From contig UQKO01000062.1 of assembly GCA_900541575.1 (NCBI GenBank), positions 1-13,841 of the forward strand: 13,841 nucleotides of DNA, written 5' to 3'. Source of the stretch: an uncultured Prevotella sp. GTDB taxonomy: Bacteria; Bacteroidota; Bacteroidia; Bacteroidales; Bacteroidaceae. The notes under the pieces are model-generated. The model was not told the DNA's origin. It ran no database searches and was given only the letters and a program-made list of their open reading frames with translations. A program made the position numbers and the translations under genes. Every line of letters begins with the position of its first letter. The stretch's first letter is position 1. Positions 1 through 6,450 of this stretch are shown here, piece after piece.

Positions 1-111
1 CAAGCAAGCTTGATTGCATTCGCCTTGCACGATGATTCAGCCCGTCCTTGCTAAATCCGAAACTTCAGTAAATTGCCTTGCATTCCTACAACCGAAACTA
101 CCGAACCACTG

Positions 112-119
112 CAAATTTA
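112..119 (-). promoter_or_regulatory. possible -7 promoter box (TAAATTTG) facing left
   Basis: The minus strand reads TAAATTTG, an exact match to the Bacteroidota -7 consensus TAnnTTTG. It points away from the nuclease-helicase gene, towards the left edge, where an ATG at 19-17 opens a frame that runs out of the window. No TTTG is present at the usual 19-21 base spacing upstream, so only half of the promoter is visible and chance is a real alternative. No comparable box was found for the rightward gene within 1-129. Confidence 0.25.
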
Positions 120-129
120 ACGATTATCC

Positions 130-3100
130 ATGAATCTACCATCCTCTTTGCTTGAGACGGCTCAAGACCTTTTTCAAGTTCTGCTCCGTGTGAATCCCGA
201 ATGGCGAGTAAAAACGCGCTATGGCATACTGCTCGAAGTTATCAACGTGGCCATCAATCAAAAGCTACGCGATGTGAGCGTGAAGCTCAGTGGAACGTAT
301 GCTAAGATGGACTTTCTGCTAAAGCAATACCATGTGAGGGAAACCGACCGCAGCCTATCATTTGCTCTCAACCATTTGCGCCACCGATTGATGGAACTCA
401 ACGTGACAGAAGAGGAAAAGCTGGAACAGACTTGGGGATACGACCTCAAGGCCGTGGTACGATTTATCGAAACAATCTATGATGCGGTAGCCCCTGAAGC
501 TATGAATCTGTTGCTTCCCACAGGCGATTTCCGAGAAGCGAAAGAGGAAGCTTGGCGCAAGAAAGAGGATGTGCCCGACTGCGTGAGATGCACCATTGTG
601 CGCTGGGACAATACCTATATCTATGCTACTCGCGAAGATAACGACGAGGATGTGCGCATCAACTATGCTGCGGAAAATGCTTACGTGCCAGGCGACTGGA
701 CATATCTGCGCCAATGTATGGTGGAGGGCGAGGCGATGAACGTGATTCGCCCACGTGAACAAGGCGGAGCTTGGGTGGCCGAATTGCTGATATATGCCCC
801 CGACTATCTAATCAATGTCTCCACAATCGCGAGTTGCTTCACCCCCGTGGGACACACGGCTTTTTCGCAAATGGTGAAACGCATTGAACCTAGTTTGTCT
901 ACTCGGCACACGCTACTAGGTAACTTTGCTAGCCAGATGCTTGATGAAGTGGCCTACCGCACAGATACGCCCTACTCTGAGAGCATTCGCCACTTTTTCC
1001 GCCACAATGCACTGGGCCTTGTAGCGTGTGAGAACGAGATTGGACGCGACTTCCACGAAGAGGCTCGCCGGCAGAAGCAACACATTGAGCACATGCTTCA
1101 CCAAACCATGCCCAAGGAGATGAACCACGAATTGAAGGAAGAGGAGATTGTGCTCGAACCTTCTTTCTTCTCTGACGTACTTGGACTGCAAGGACGTATG
1201 GACTTCTTAGAACTCAACTATCGCATGGTGATAGAGCAAAAGTCGGGAAAGTGTCGCTATATGCCAGGAGTGCCCCAAGATAAGTATGCAGGAATGCAGG
1301 AGTCTCATTACGTGCAAGCCTTGCTCTATCGTGCTCTGCTTCACTATGACTACGCCCACCTTCACTACGAGCAGATGCAAGCCTTTCTGCTCTACTCTCG
1401 ATATAAAGATGGCTTACAAGAGACCCCGAGCGCTCCACGCCTACTCTTCGAAGCCATCAAACTGCGTAACCAATTGGCTTGGTGTGAAGAATGGTATGCT
1501 CGCGGGGGCATGAGAGCGCTCGAAACGCTCACTCCCGAAAAGCTCTATCCTGGCGCACAAGGTCCGTTATGGCAACGATTCACCCGTCCACAGATAGAGC
1601 AAACGCTGCGCCCCATCCGCGAAGCATCGGCACTAGAGAAAGCTTACTATTTCCGCTTCCTACAATTTCTGTCAAACGAGCAAGTGCTCTCAAAGATTGG
1701 CACACGGACGAAGGAAAATTCGGGATTCGCCTCTGTATGGAACACTCCCTTGGACGATAAACGCGAGGCAGGAAATATCTACGAAGGTATGACGCTTGAG
1801 CCCGAAGTGAAGGAGGGAAAAGTGGCCGAGGCACGGCTGATATTCGCAGAGCACGGAGCAATGGACAACACGGACATGTCGAACTTTCGCGTGGGGGATA
1901 TCGTATTCTTCTATCCTTACGTTTCAAGTGAACTTCCTGATGCTACGGCCACAATGGTGTTTCGCTGTACGATTACGGATATTCAGCCAGAATATGTCAG
2001 AGTGCGCTTGCGCAATGCACAGACGAGTCCGCTGGTGTTTCAACACTTTAAGCATTGTGTATGGGCCATGGAACACGACTTTATGGAGTCATCGTATAGT
2101 TCGCTCTATCGCGGCATGCACGCATTTCTCTCTGCTCCTAAAGAACGTCGCGACCTGTTGCTCGGACAACGCCGCCCACGCTTCAACACGAACATCACGC
2201 TCCAAGGCGATTACGGCAACGAGGAGTTCAACTCTTTGGTGCTACATGCCCGCCAAGCGGACGACTTATATCTCGTAATTGGCCCTCCAGGAACGGGAAA
2301 AACATCCTTCGGACTAACCAACATCTTGCACGAGGAGTTGCTCCAAGAAGGCACTTCCGTGTTACTGCTCTCGTATACCAACCGAGCTGTCGACGAGATT
2401 TGCAGCAAACTTGTAGAACTTGATGGGGGAATAGACTTTGTACGCTTGGGAAGCGACTTCAGTTGCGAAGAGCGCTACCGCAAATATCTGCTTTCGGAAC
2501 GCGTATCGAAGTTTGACACATTGCAACAGGTGAAACACTTGATACGCCACACACGAGTGTTTTGTGGCACCACTACGGCACTCAATTCATCCATCAGTCT
2601 GCTCGAAATGCGCCAATTCTCCCTTGCCATTATCGACGAAGCTTCGCAGATACTCGAGCCTCACATTGTGGGATTGCTCAGTGCCTGCTACCAAGGCAAA
2701 GCGGCCATTAAGCGCTTTGTACTCATCGGCGATGAGAAGCAACTTCCCGCTGTCGTGTTACAGGCCGAAGATGAGAGCCGAGTAGCCGACCCCATGCTGC
2801 AACAAATCGGCTTGACCGATTGCCGTCTCTCGCTCTTCGAGCGTTTGCTCCACCTCTATGGCTACGATGGAAACCACCATACTGACGAACGCGTGTGTCA
2901 CATGCTCACACACCAGGGACGCATGCACCAGGAGATTGCCGACTTTCCCAACCATGCTTTCTACGAAGGACGCCTCAATGCAGTGCCCCTACCTCACCAA
3001 ACGGAGCCTACGCCCCAAAAGGGGGAAAGCGACAACTGGATAGACAACTTAATAGAAACGCGGCGCGTGGCCTTTCTTTCATGTCTGCCCAATAATCATC

Positions 3101-3585
3101 CCGACGAGCCAGATAAGGTGAACACGGTGGAAGCTGAACTGATAGCCGACATTGTGGAACACACTTACCGCAAGCTTGGCAATGACTTTGACGTGGCTAC
3201 ATCGGTGGGCGTCATCGTGCCCTATCGCAACCAAATAGCCACTGTGAGAGCGGCCATCGACCGCCGAGGCATAAAAAAACTCCACGATATCACTATCGAC
3301 ACCGTGGAACGTTATCAAGGCAGTCAGCGCGATACCATCGTATATAGCTTCACTGCGAAAAAGAAATATCAACTGTCGTTTCTCACCAACAATGAGTACA
3401 TTGACGAGCGCACAGGCTCCATCATCGACCGCAAACTCAATGTGGCCATGACGCGTGCTCGCAAGCGGCTCATGCTCATAGGCAACGCCCCGTTGCTCAC
3501 CGCCGACGAGACATTTTATCGACTCATCGAATATTGCAAAGAACACGGAGCATACTATGATGTTTCAGAGGAGAAGAAGGTATAG
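130..3585 (+). CDS. Dna2-like PD-(D/E)XK nuclease / SF1 helicase fusion protein
   Basis: An 1151-residue protein that probably cuts and unwinds DNA during replication or repair. Residues 1 to about 300 match nothing I recognise. A RecB/Cas4-type nuclease core follows: GRMD with D358, then I-E369-Q-K371, then the QxxxY motif at Q396-Y400. A UPF1/Dna2-type superfamily 1 helicase fills the C-terminus: Walker A GPPGTGKT at 718-725, Walker B DEAS from D836, GDEKQLP at 867-873, a QGRMH motif IV, VERYQG at 1059-1064, and the arginine-finger motif NVAMTRARKR from N1104. The iron-sulfur cysteine triplet usual after QxxxY in Dna2, Cas4 and AddB is not visible; only one cysteine lies in the next 150 residues. 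The gene stands alone on its strand and converges with a DNA glycosylase gene. No Shine-Dalgarno sequence precedes the ATG. The architecture is clear; the exact role is inferred, and a defence role is possible but unsupported by neighbours. Confidence 0.9.
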   Translation: MNLPSSLLETAQDLFQVLLRVNPEWRVKTRYGILLEVINVAINQKLRDVSVKLSGTYAKMDFLLKQYHVRETDRSLSFALNHLRHRLMELNVTEEEKLEQTWGYDLKAVVRFIETIYDAVAPEAMNLLLPTGDFREAKEEAWRKKEDVPDCVRCTIVRWDNTYIYATREDNDEDVRINYAAENAYVPGDWTYLRQCMVEGEAMNVIRPREQGGAWVAELLIYAPDYLINVSTIASCFTPVGHTAFSQMVKRIEPSLSTRHTLLGNFASQMLDEVAYRTDTPYSESIRHFFRHNALGLVACENEIGRDFHEEARRQKQHIEHMLHQTMPKEMNHELKEEEIVLEPSFFSDVLGLQGRMDFLELNYRMVIEQKSGKCRYMPGVPQDKYAGMQESHYVQALLYRALLHYDYAHLHYEQMQAFLLYSRYKDGLQETPSAPRLLFEAIKLRNQLAWCEEWYARGGMRALETLTPEKLYPGAQGPLWQRFTRPQIEQTLRPIREASALEKAYYFRFLQFLSNEQVLSKIGTRTKENSGFASVWNTPLDDKREAGNIYEGMTLEPEVKEGKVAEARLIFAEHGAMDNTDMSNFRVGDIVFFYPYVSSELPDATATMVFRCTITDIQPEYVRVRLRNAQTSPLVFQHFKHCVWAMEHDFMESSYSSLYRGMHAFLSAPKERRDLLLGQRRPRFNTNITLQGDYGNEEFNSLVLHARQADDLYLVIGPPGTGKTSFGLTNILHEELLQEGTSVLLLSYTNRAVDEICSKLVELDGGIDFVRLGSDFSCEERYRKYLLSERVSKFDTLQQVKHLIRHTRVFCGTTTALNSSISLLEMRQFSLAIIDEASQILEPHIVGLLSACYQGKAAIKRFVLIGDEKQLPAVVLQAEDESRVADPMLQQIGLTDCRLSLFERLLHLYGYDGNHHTDERVCHMLTHQGRMHQEIADFPNHAFYEGRLNAVPLPHQTEPTPQKGESDNWIDNLIETRRVAFLSCLPNNHPDEPDKVNTVEAELIADIVEHTYRKLGNDFDVATSVGVIVPYRNQIATVRAAIDRRGIKKLHDITIDTVERYQGSQRDTIVYSFTAKKKYQLSFLTNNEYIDERTGSIIDRKLNVAMTRARKRLMLIGNAPLLTADETFYRLIEYCKEHGAYYDVSEEKKV

Positions 3586-3589
3586 CGGA

Positions 3590-3609
3590 CAATGCTTTAG
3601 CGAGCATTG
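3590..3609. terminator. hairpin between convergent genes, possible terminator
   Basis: CAATGCT (3590-3596) and AGCATTG (3603-3609) form a perfect 7-bp stem around a 6-base loop, starting 4 bases after the stop codon of the nuclease-helicase gene. It lies in the 84-base gap between two convergent genes, where a shared terminator is expected. No clear T-run follows on either strand, so this may be a weak terminator or a 3' stabilising hairpin. Confidence 0.45.
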
Positions 3610-3669
3610 CAACGCACTTTGATTCACTCCACGCCGTGTGTGCGCTATGCGCGCCCTCAACACGTGTAT

Positions 3670-4248
3670 TTACTCCGCTTCGATAATCCCTTCGGCCACG
3701 AGCATGGAGCGATATGCCTCGGCTTTCTTCTCGAGTTTGAGAGGATAAGCCCGGCTGCTGCTGGGCATACGATAGAGCCGCATGGGACGCCCTTCCAACT
3801 CAAACGATACGCTATGGCCCACACGCGGTTCGCTCACAAGGAAATGCTCGCGCAGCGTGTCGGTGGCTTTCTGTCCTGTGGTGACAATGGCATGGCATTC
3901 TGGCAGATTGCGAAGAAGGGCATCGACATCAGTATGCTCCACCACTTCTAAAAACTTATCGGAGGCATTGTCCTGCAAACGATTCACGACGCATGCCGTA
4001 TCGTAAAGGGCTATGCCTTTTTCACACAGAAAGGATTCAAGACGCGCTTGGTCGAAACGCTTATGAAGGGTATCAACAAAGTGCTCGCGGTCGGCAAAGA
4101 AGATGAGACCGAAGATGCGCCACATATCGTTCTGCATGTTGGGATAGAAGAAATCCATCGACCAACGTTTCTTAGGAGGGGGGAAACTCCCTAACATGAG
4201 TATGCGAGCGCCCTCGGGCAAGAAAGGACGAAGGGGATGACGTTCCAT
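3670..4248 (-). CDS. uracil-DNA glycosylase superfamily protein (Mug / hypoxanthine-DNA-glycosylase-like)
   Basis: A 192-residue protein, a normal length for a single-domain glycosylase, probably removing deaminated bases (uracil or hypoxanthine) from DNA. Motif 1 is ILMLGSFPPP (GSFPPP at 20-25). It is followed by FFYPNMQNDMW (33-43), where N40 aligns by eye with the conserved Asn of the PQNRFW segment in family 6 (hypoxanthine) glycosylases. GIALYD matches the GIALWD segment of that family, and RMPSSSR (160-166) occupies the place of the terminal DNA-intercalating loop, usually LPSTSPA. There is no signal peptide or extra domain. The ATG at 4248 is the first in frame and fits the motif 1 position. 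It lies 140 bases downstream of trxB on the same strand, separated by a long inverted repeat, so it may depend on read-through. The superfamily is fairly certain; the substrate is not. Confidence 0.75.
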   Translation of the reverse strand: MERHPLRPFLPEGARILMLGSFPPPKKRWSMDFFYPNMQNDMWRIFGLIFFADREHFVDTLHKRFDQARLESFLCEKGIALYDTACVVNRLQDNASDKFLEVVEHTDVDALLRNLPECHAIVTTGQKATDTLREHFLVSEPRVGHSVSFELEGRPMRLYRMPSSSRAYPLKLEKKAEAYRSMLVAEGIIEAE

Positions 4249-4270
4249 GATGAAAATGTGGAAGAAAGTA

Positions 4271-4380
4271 GGTTATAGGAGTTTTAAGTTTTGAGGTTAT
4301 AAGGTTATAAAGTTAGTCTCTAAACTGCGAAAGGTTCCTTTATAACCTTATAACCTCAAAACTTAAAACTCTCTATAACC
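4271..4380. repeat. long AT-rich inverted repeat, 42/43-bp arms with 25-base loop
   Basis: The left arm (4271-4312) and the right arm (4338-4380) are reverse complements apart from one inserted base near their outer ends. The loop is 4313-4337. Each arm itself contains three copies of GGTTATA and one GTTTTAAGTTTTGAGG segment. In RNA this would fold into a very long hairpin between trxB and the glycosylase gene; in DNA it resembles a miniature inverted-repeat element. No convincing target-site duplication flanks it, and no T-run follows the stem, so a simple intrinsic terminator is not the best description. Possible roles are mRNA processing, 3' stabilisation of trxB, or a non-autonomous mobile repeat. 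Confidence 0.85.
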
Positions 4381-4398
4381 TTATAAACTTAAAACTCT
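4379..4398. repeat. partial direct copy of the inverted-repeat unit overlapping the end of trxB
   Basis: Read on the minus strand, AGAGTTTTAAGTTT occurs here and again inside the neighbouring inverted repeat (about 4360-4373). In this copy the TAA of the repeat is the trxB stop codon (4391-4389), and the last codons (Glu-Phe-stop) lie inside the repeat. This suggests that the repeat abuts or has replaced the original 3' end of the gene, or that the repeat spread from it. Confidence 0.6.
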
Positions 4399-5342
4399 TT
4401 CTTGTTCTTCAAATATTTTTCCACCTCAATGCCAGCTTTGCATCCGCTAGCAGCAGCAGTGATAGCTTGGCGATAATGAGGATCGGCCACATCGCCTGCG
4501 GCGAACACGCCGGGAATACCCGTACGTGGAGAATCACCCTCAGTGAGGATATAACCCACTTCGTCGGTCTTTACCCAAGGCTTGAAAAGGTCACTATTGG
4601 GCTTATGGCCGATGGCAAGGAAGAAGCCGTCGATGGGCAAGTCGTAATGACGTTCGTCGGATTCGCCCTTGCGATATACCACGTGAGCACCTTCCACACC
4701 GCCTTCGCCATAAAGGCCGAGGGTGTTGGTTTCAAAGAGCACTTCTATCTTAGGATTCTGGAGCACACGGTCTTGCATTGCCTTGGACGCACGCAAGAAT
4801 GGCTTGCGCACGATGAGATAGACCTTCGCAGCCAGTCCAGCCAAATAGGACGCTTCCTCACAAGCAGTGTCGCCACCACCTACGACGGCCACCGTCTTTT
4901 TACGATAGAAGAAACCATCACACGTGGCACAAGCGCTCACGCCCATACCTTGATATTTCTTTTCATCAGCTAGCCCTAGATATTTGGCCGAAGCGCCTGT
5001 GGCTATCACGAGCGAATGACACTTCACCTCGGTATCGTCGTCCATCCAAAGCGTATAGGGCGACTGTGAGAGGTCAGCTCGAATGGCAGCTGCACTACGT
5101 ATCTCAGCACCGAAGCGCTCGGCTTGTTGGCGCATGCCATCCATCAGCTCGTTAGCATCAATGCCTTCGGGAAATCCGGGAAAGTTTTCTATTTCAGTGG
5201 TGATGGTGAGTTGTCCGCCTGGTTGCAGTCCCTCATAGATTACGGGATTGAGTCCGGCACGGCCGGCATAGATAGCTGCGGTGTAACCTGCAGGGCCTGA
5301 GCCCAAGATGAGGCAAGGTATGATATTGTCTGAATTGTTCAT
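4389..5342 (-). CDS. trxB: thioredoxin-disulfide reductase (NADPH)
   Basis: A 317-residue cytoplasmic flavoenzyme that passes electrons from NADPH through FAD to thioredoxin. The FAD-binding Rossmann motif GSGPAG is at 14-19, followed by the family signature around GGQLTITTEIENFPGFP. The redox-active cysteine pair is C138-A-T-C141, directly followed by the NADPH-binding GGGDTA at 155-160. The second FAD-contact motif FAAGDVAD lies near 280-287 and leads into the RQAITAAASGC segment. Length and motif order are those of the normal low-molecular-weight enzyme; nothing is missing. The start is the ATG at 5342, 13 codons before the FAD motif. The gene follows the lolA-like gene by 64 bases on the same strand, so the two are probably co-transcribed. 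AT-rich repeats lie on both sides, and the downstream one supplies the stop codon. Confidence 0.97.
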   Translation of the reverse strand: MNNSDNIIPCLILGSGPAGYTAAIYAGRAGLNPVIYEGLQPGGQLTITTEIENFPGFPEGIDANELMDGMRQQAERFGAEIRSAAAIRADLSQSPYTLWMDDDTEVKCHSLVIATGASAKYLGLADEKKYQGMGVSACATCDGFFYRKKTVAVVGGGDTACEEASYLAGLAAKVYLIVRKPFLRASKAMQDRVLQNPKIEVLFETNTLGLYGEGGVEGAHVVYRKGESDERHYDLPIDGFFLAIGHKPNSDLFKPWVKTDEVGYILTEGDSPRTGIPGVFAAGDVADPHYRQAITAAASGCKAGIEVEKYLKNKKEF

Positions 5343-5371
5343 GTGATGGGAGTAAATGTGAAGAAGGATAA

Positions 5372-5406
5372 GTCTATAAACTTATTAAACTAATAAACTC
5401 ATAAAC
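5372..5406. repeat. short AT-rich direct repeats between lolA and trxB
   Basis: Four imperfect tandem copies of an ATAAACT-like word occur in a row: TATAAACT, TATTAAACT, AATAAACT and CATAAACC. TATAAACTTA at 5375-5384 is also present, base for base, at 4382-4391 at the other end of trxB. An embedded TTATTAAACTAATAA segment is palindromic. The array fills much of the 64-base gap between the two genes. A terminator is unlikely, as there is no stable GC stem. Confidence 0.6.
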
Positions 5407-6048
5407 CTATCTTAGGTCTATTACCTCAATACCAGGATGATTCTTGGTATCAAACTTAAAGTTGGCATCGCTCCAATGGCGACGGGTGTGGATGCTGCCG
5501 ACGCGGACACGCGTCCACTCTCCATGATTGTCTTTCACACGGATAGAGACGGGTAGATGCGTCTGCTTGTCTATTACGAGAATGACAAGTTGCAAGGCAT
5601 TGCTCTTACTCTGTGCCACCATTCTTACTTCGTGACAACTTTTGCCATGATAGGTGGTGGGAGCAAGCCTGAGATTGTAGCCTTGCTTGTAGAGATTGAC
5701 AAAGGTATAGGGATTGGTCTGCTGCAACTCTGCTGCAGAAGGCTTGCTCACGTTCACCTCGTCGCTTCCATTCATATGCGTCCACTGGGTTTTACCATCA
5801 AACCAGATAGTCACGGAACTCGACTGAATCTTAAACCTTGATCCTTGCACCTGAATTTTTCCGTTGGCAGAGCCTGTTTCGTGAGTGCCTTTAAACTGTG
5901 TACCCTCAAAGGTGGCTTCTATGCCGCCACTGTTTTTGAGTTGAGCTGCCGTTCTGTCGAGTACCTGACGCGCTGTCTGAGCAAACCCCGAGAAACTTAC
6001 GGCACAAGCTACTGCAAGGGTGGATATTATGCGTTTTATGTTCTTCAT
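5407..6048 (-). CDS. lolA: LolA-like outer-membrane lipoprotein carrier / chaperone
   Basis: A 213-residue exported protein that probably carries lipoproteins across the periplasm. Residues 1-23 are a signal peptide: MKNIKR, a hydrophobic run, then SGFA before Q24. C15 sits inside the hydrophobic run but the lipobox is poor, so ordinary signal-peptidase cleavage is more likely. The mature part has the LolA pattern: an N-terminal amphipathic helix (RQVLDRTAAQLKNSGGIEATF), then alternating beta strands with WFDGKTQW and NPYTFVNLYKQGY. The ATG at 6048 was chosen because the only longer start, a TTG at 6078, lies inside the -7 promoter box and would put ten extra residues before the signal peptide. 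It lies upstream of trxB on the same strand. From memory, ftsK, lolA and trxB are commonly adjacent in Bacteroidota. Family assignment is good; client lipoproteins are unknown. Confidence 0.85.
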   Translation of the reverse strand: MKNIKRIISTLAVACAVSFSGFAQTARQVLDRTAAQLKNSGGIEATFEGTQFKGTHETGSANGKIQVQGSRFKIQSSSVTIWFDGKTQWTHMNGSDEVNVSKPSAAELQQTNPYTFVNLYKQGYNLRLAPTTYHGKSCHEVRMVAQSKSNALQLVILVIDKQTHLPVSIRVKDNHGEWTRVRVGSIHTRRHWSDANFKFDTKNHPGIEVIDLR

Positions 6049-6075
6049 TGATAGTGAATTTGCAATATGTAAATG

Positions 6076-6083
6076 CAAATATA
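6076..6083 (-). promoter_or_regulatory. -7 promoter box (TATATTTG) for lolA-trxB
   Basis: The minus strand reads TATATTTG, a perfect TAnnTTTG, 27 bases before the lolA ATG, preceded by a run of eight A residues. That would give a short leader of about 20 bases. No good TTTG lies 19-21 bases upstream. Together with the terminator after ftsK, it indicates that lolA-trxB is transcribed separately from ftsK. Confidence 0.6.
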
Positions 6084-6381
6084 AAGTTTTTTTTCGGGAA
6101 AACTGCTGAATATGCCCATAAATAGCAGTACCATTTGACTCCTTTTAAGCAGGGAGTGTACTCTCTGAAGATTTCAAAAGGCTAACACTTCCTTTTTTAA
6201 GGATGATGGCAAAGAGGAAACACACCCTCTGACGCAGAAGAATGATGCGCTTTTCTTACGATACATATACATCTATTGCAGAGGGGGATTTTGCCTCTCA
6301 TTTCACAAGAAGTTCTATTCATCAGTTCATAGACTTTAGACCATGCGCCGCTAACCAACACCACACACCCACCATGACAAA
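6084..6381. other. non-coding interval with several small inverted repeats
   Basis: About 300 bases between the ftsK terminator and the lolA promoter hold no credible gene. What can be seen: a nested pair of stems (CCTTTT 6141-6146 with AAAAGG 6176-6181, enclosing CAGGGAG 6150-6156 with CTCTCTG 6161-6167, one G-T pair), and two separate AGAGG/CCTCT hairpins (6213-6230 with an 8-base loop, 6280-6298 with a 9-base loop). No TAnnTTTG box was found on either strand within the interval, so an independent small RNA is not supported. Confidence 0.4.
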
Positions 6382-6411
6382 AAAAAGTGCACATCATAAA
6401 GTGCACTTTTT
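6382..6411 (-). terminator. strong intrinsic terminator after ftsK (possibly bidirectional)
   Basis: AAAAAGTGCAC (6382-6392) and GTGCACTTTTT (6401-6411) form a perfect 11-bp stem with an 8-base loop. On the minus strand it begins 39 bases after the ftsK stop codon, and the hairpin is extended by a run of eight T residues, the classic layout. The plus strand also carries T-rich sequence after the stem, so it could act in both directions. Confidence 0.88.
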
Positions 6412-6450
6412 CTGTTTTTTCGTCTATTGAAGTTGTTAGCGAAGGATCGG

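Noticed and set aside
1..19. Possible ATG (19-17, minus strand) of a divergent gene leaving the left edge
   Set aside because: Only six codons are visible, so nothing supports a gene beyond a candidate -7 box at 112-119.
3079..3546. 155-codon minus-strand frame inside the helicase gene, and similar antisense frames at 358-762 and 4467-4973
   Set aside because: All lie opposite strongly supported coding sequence and show no domain, promoter or terminator of their own.
4271..5406. CRISPR array suggested by repeated AT-rich words around trxB
   Set aside because: The repeats are 7-14 bases, degenerate, without regular spacers, and no cas gene is present.
6049..6078. TTG start ten codons upstream for the lolA-like gene
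   Set aside because: The TTG is part of the TATATTTG promoter box and the extra residues would precede a normal signal peptide.
6197..6406. 69-residue cysteine-rich open frame on the minus strand
   Set aside because: Its start lies inside the ftsK terminator hairpin, it has no promoter, and the sequence shows no domain or plausible membrane or secretion signal.
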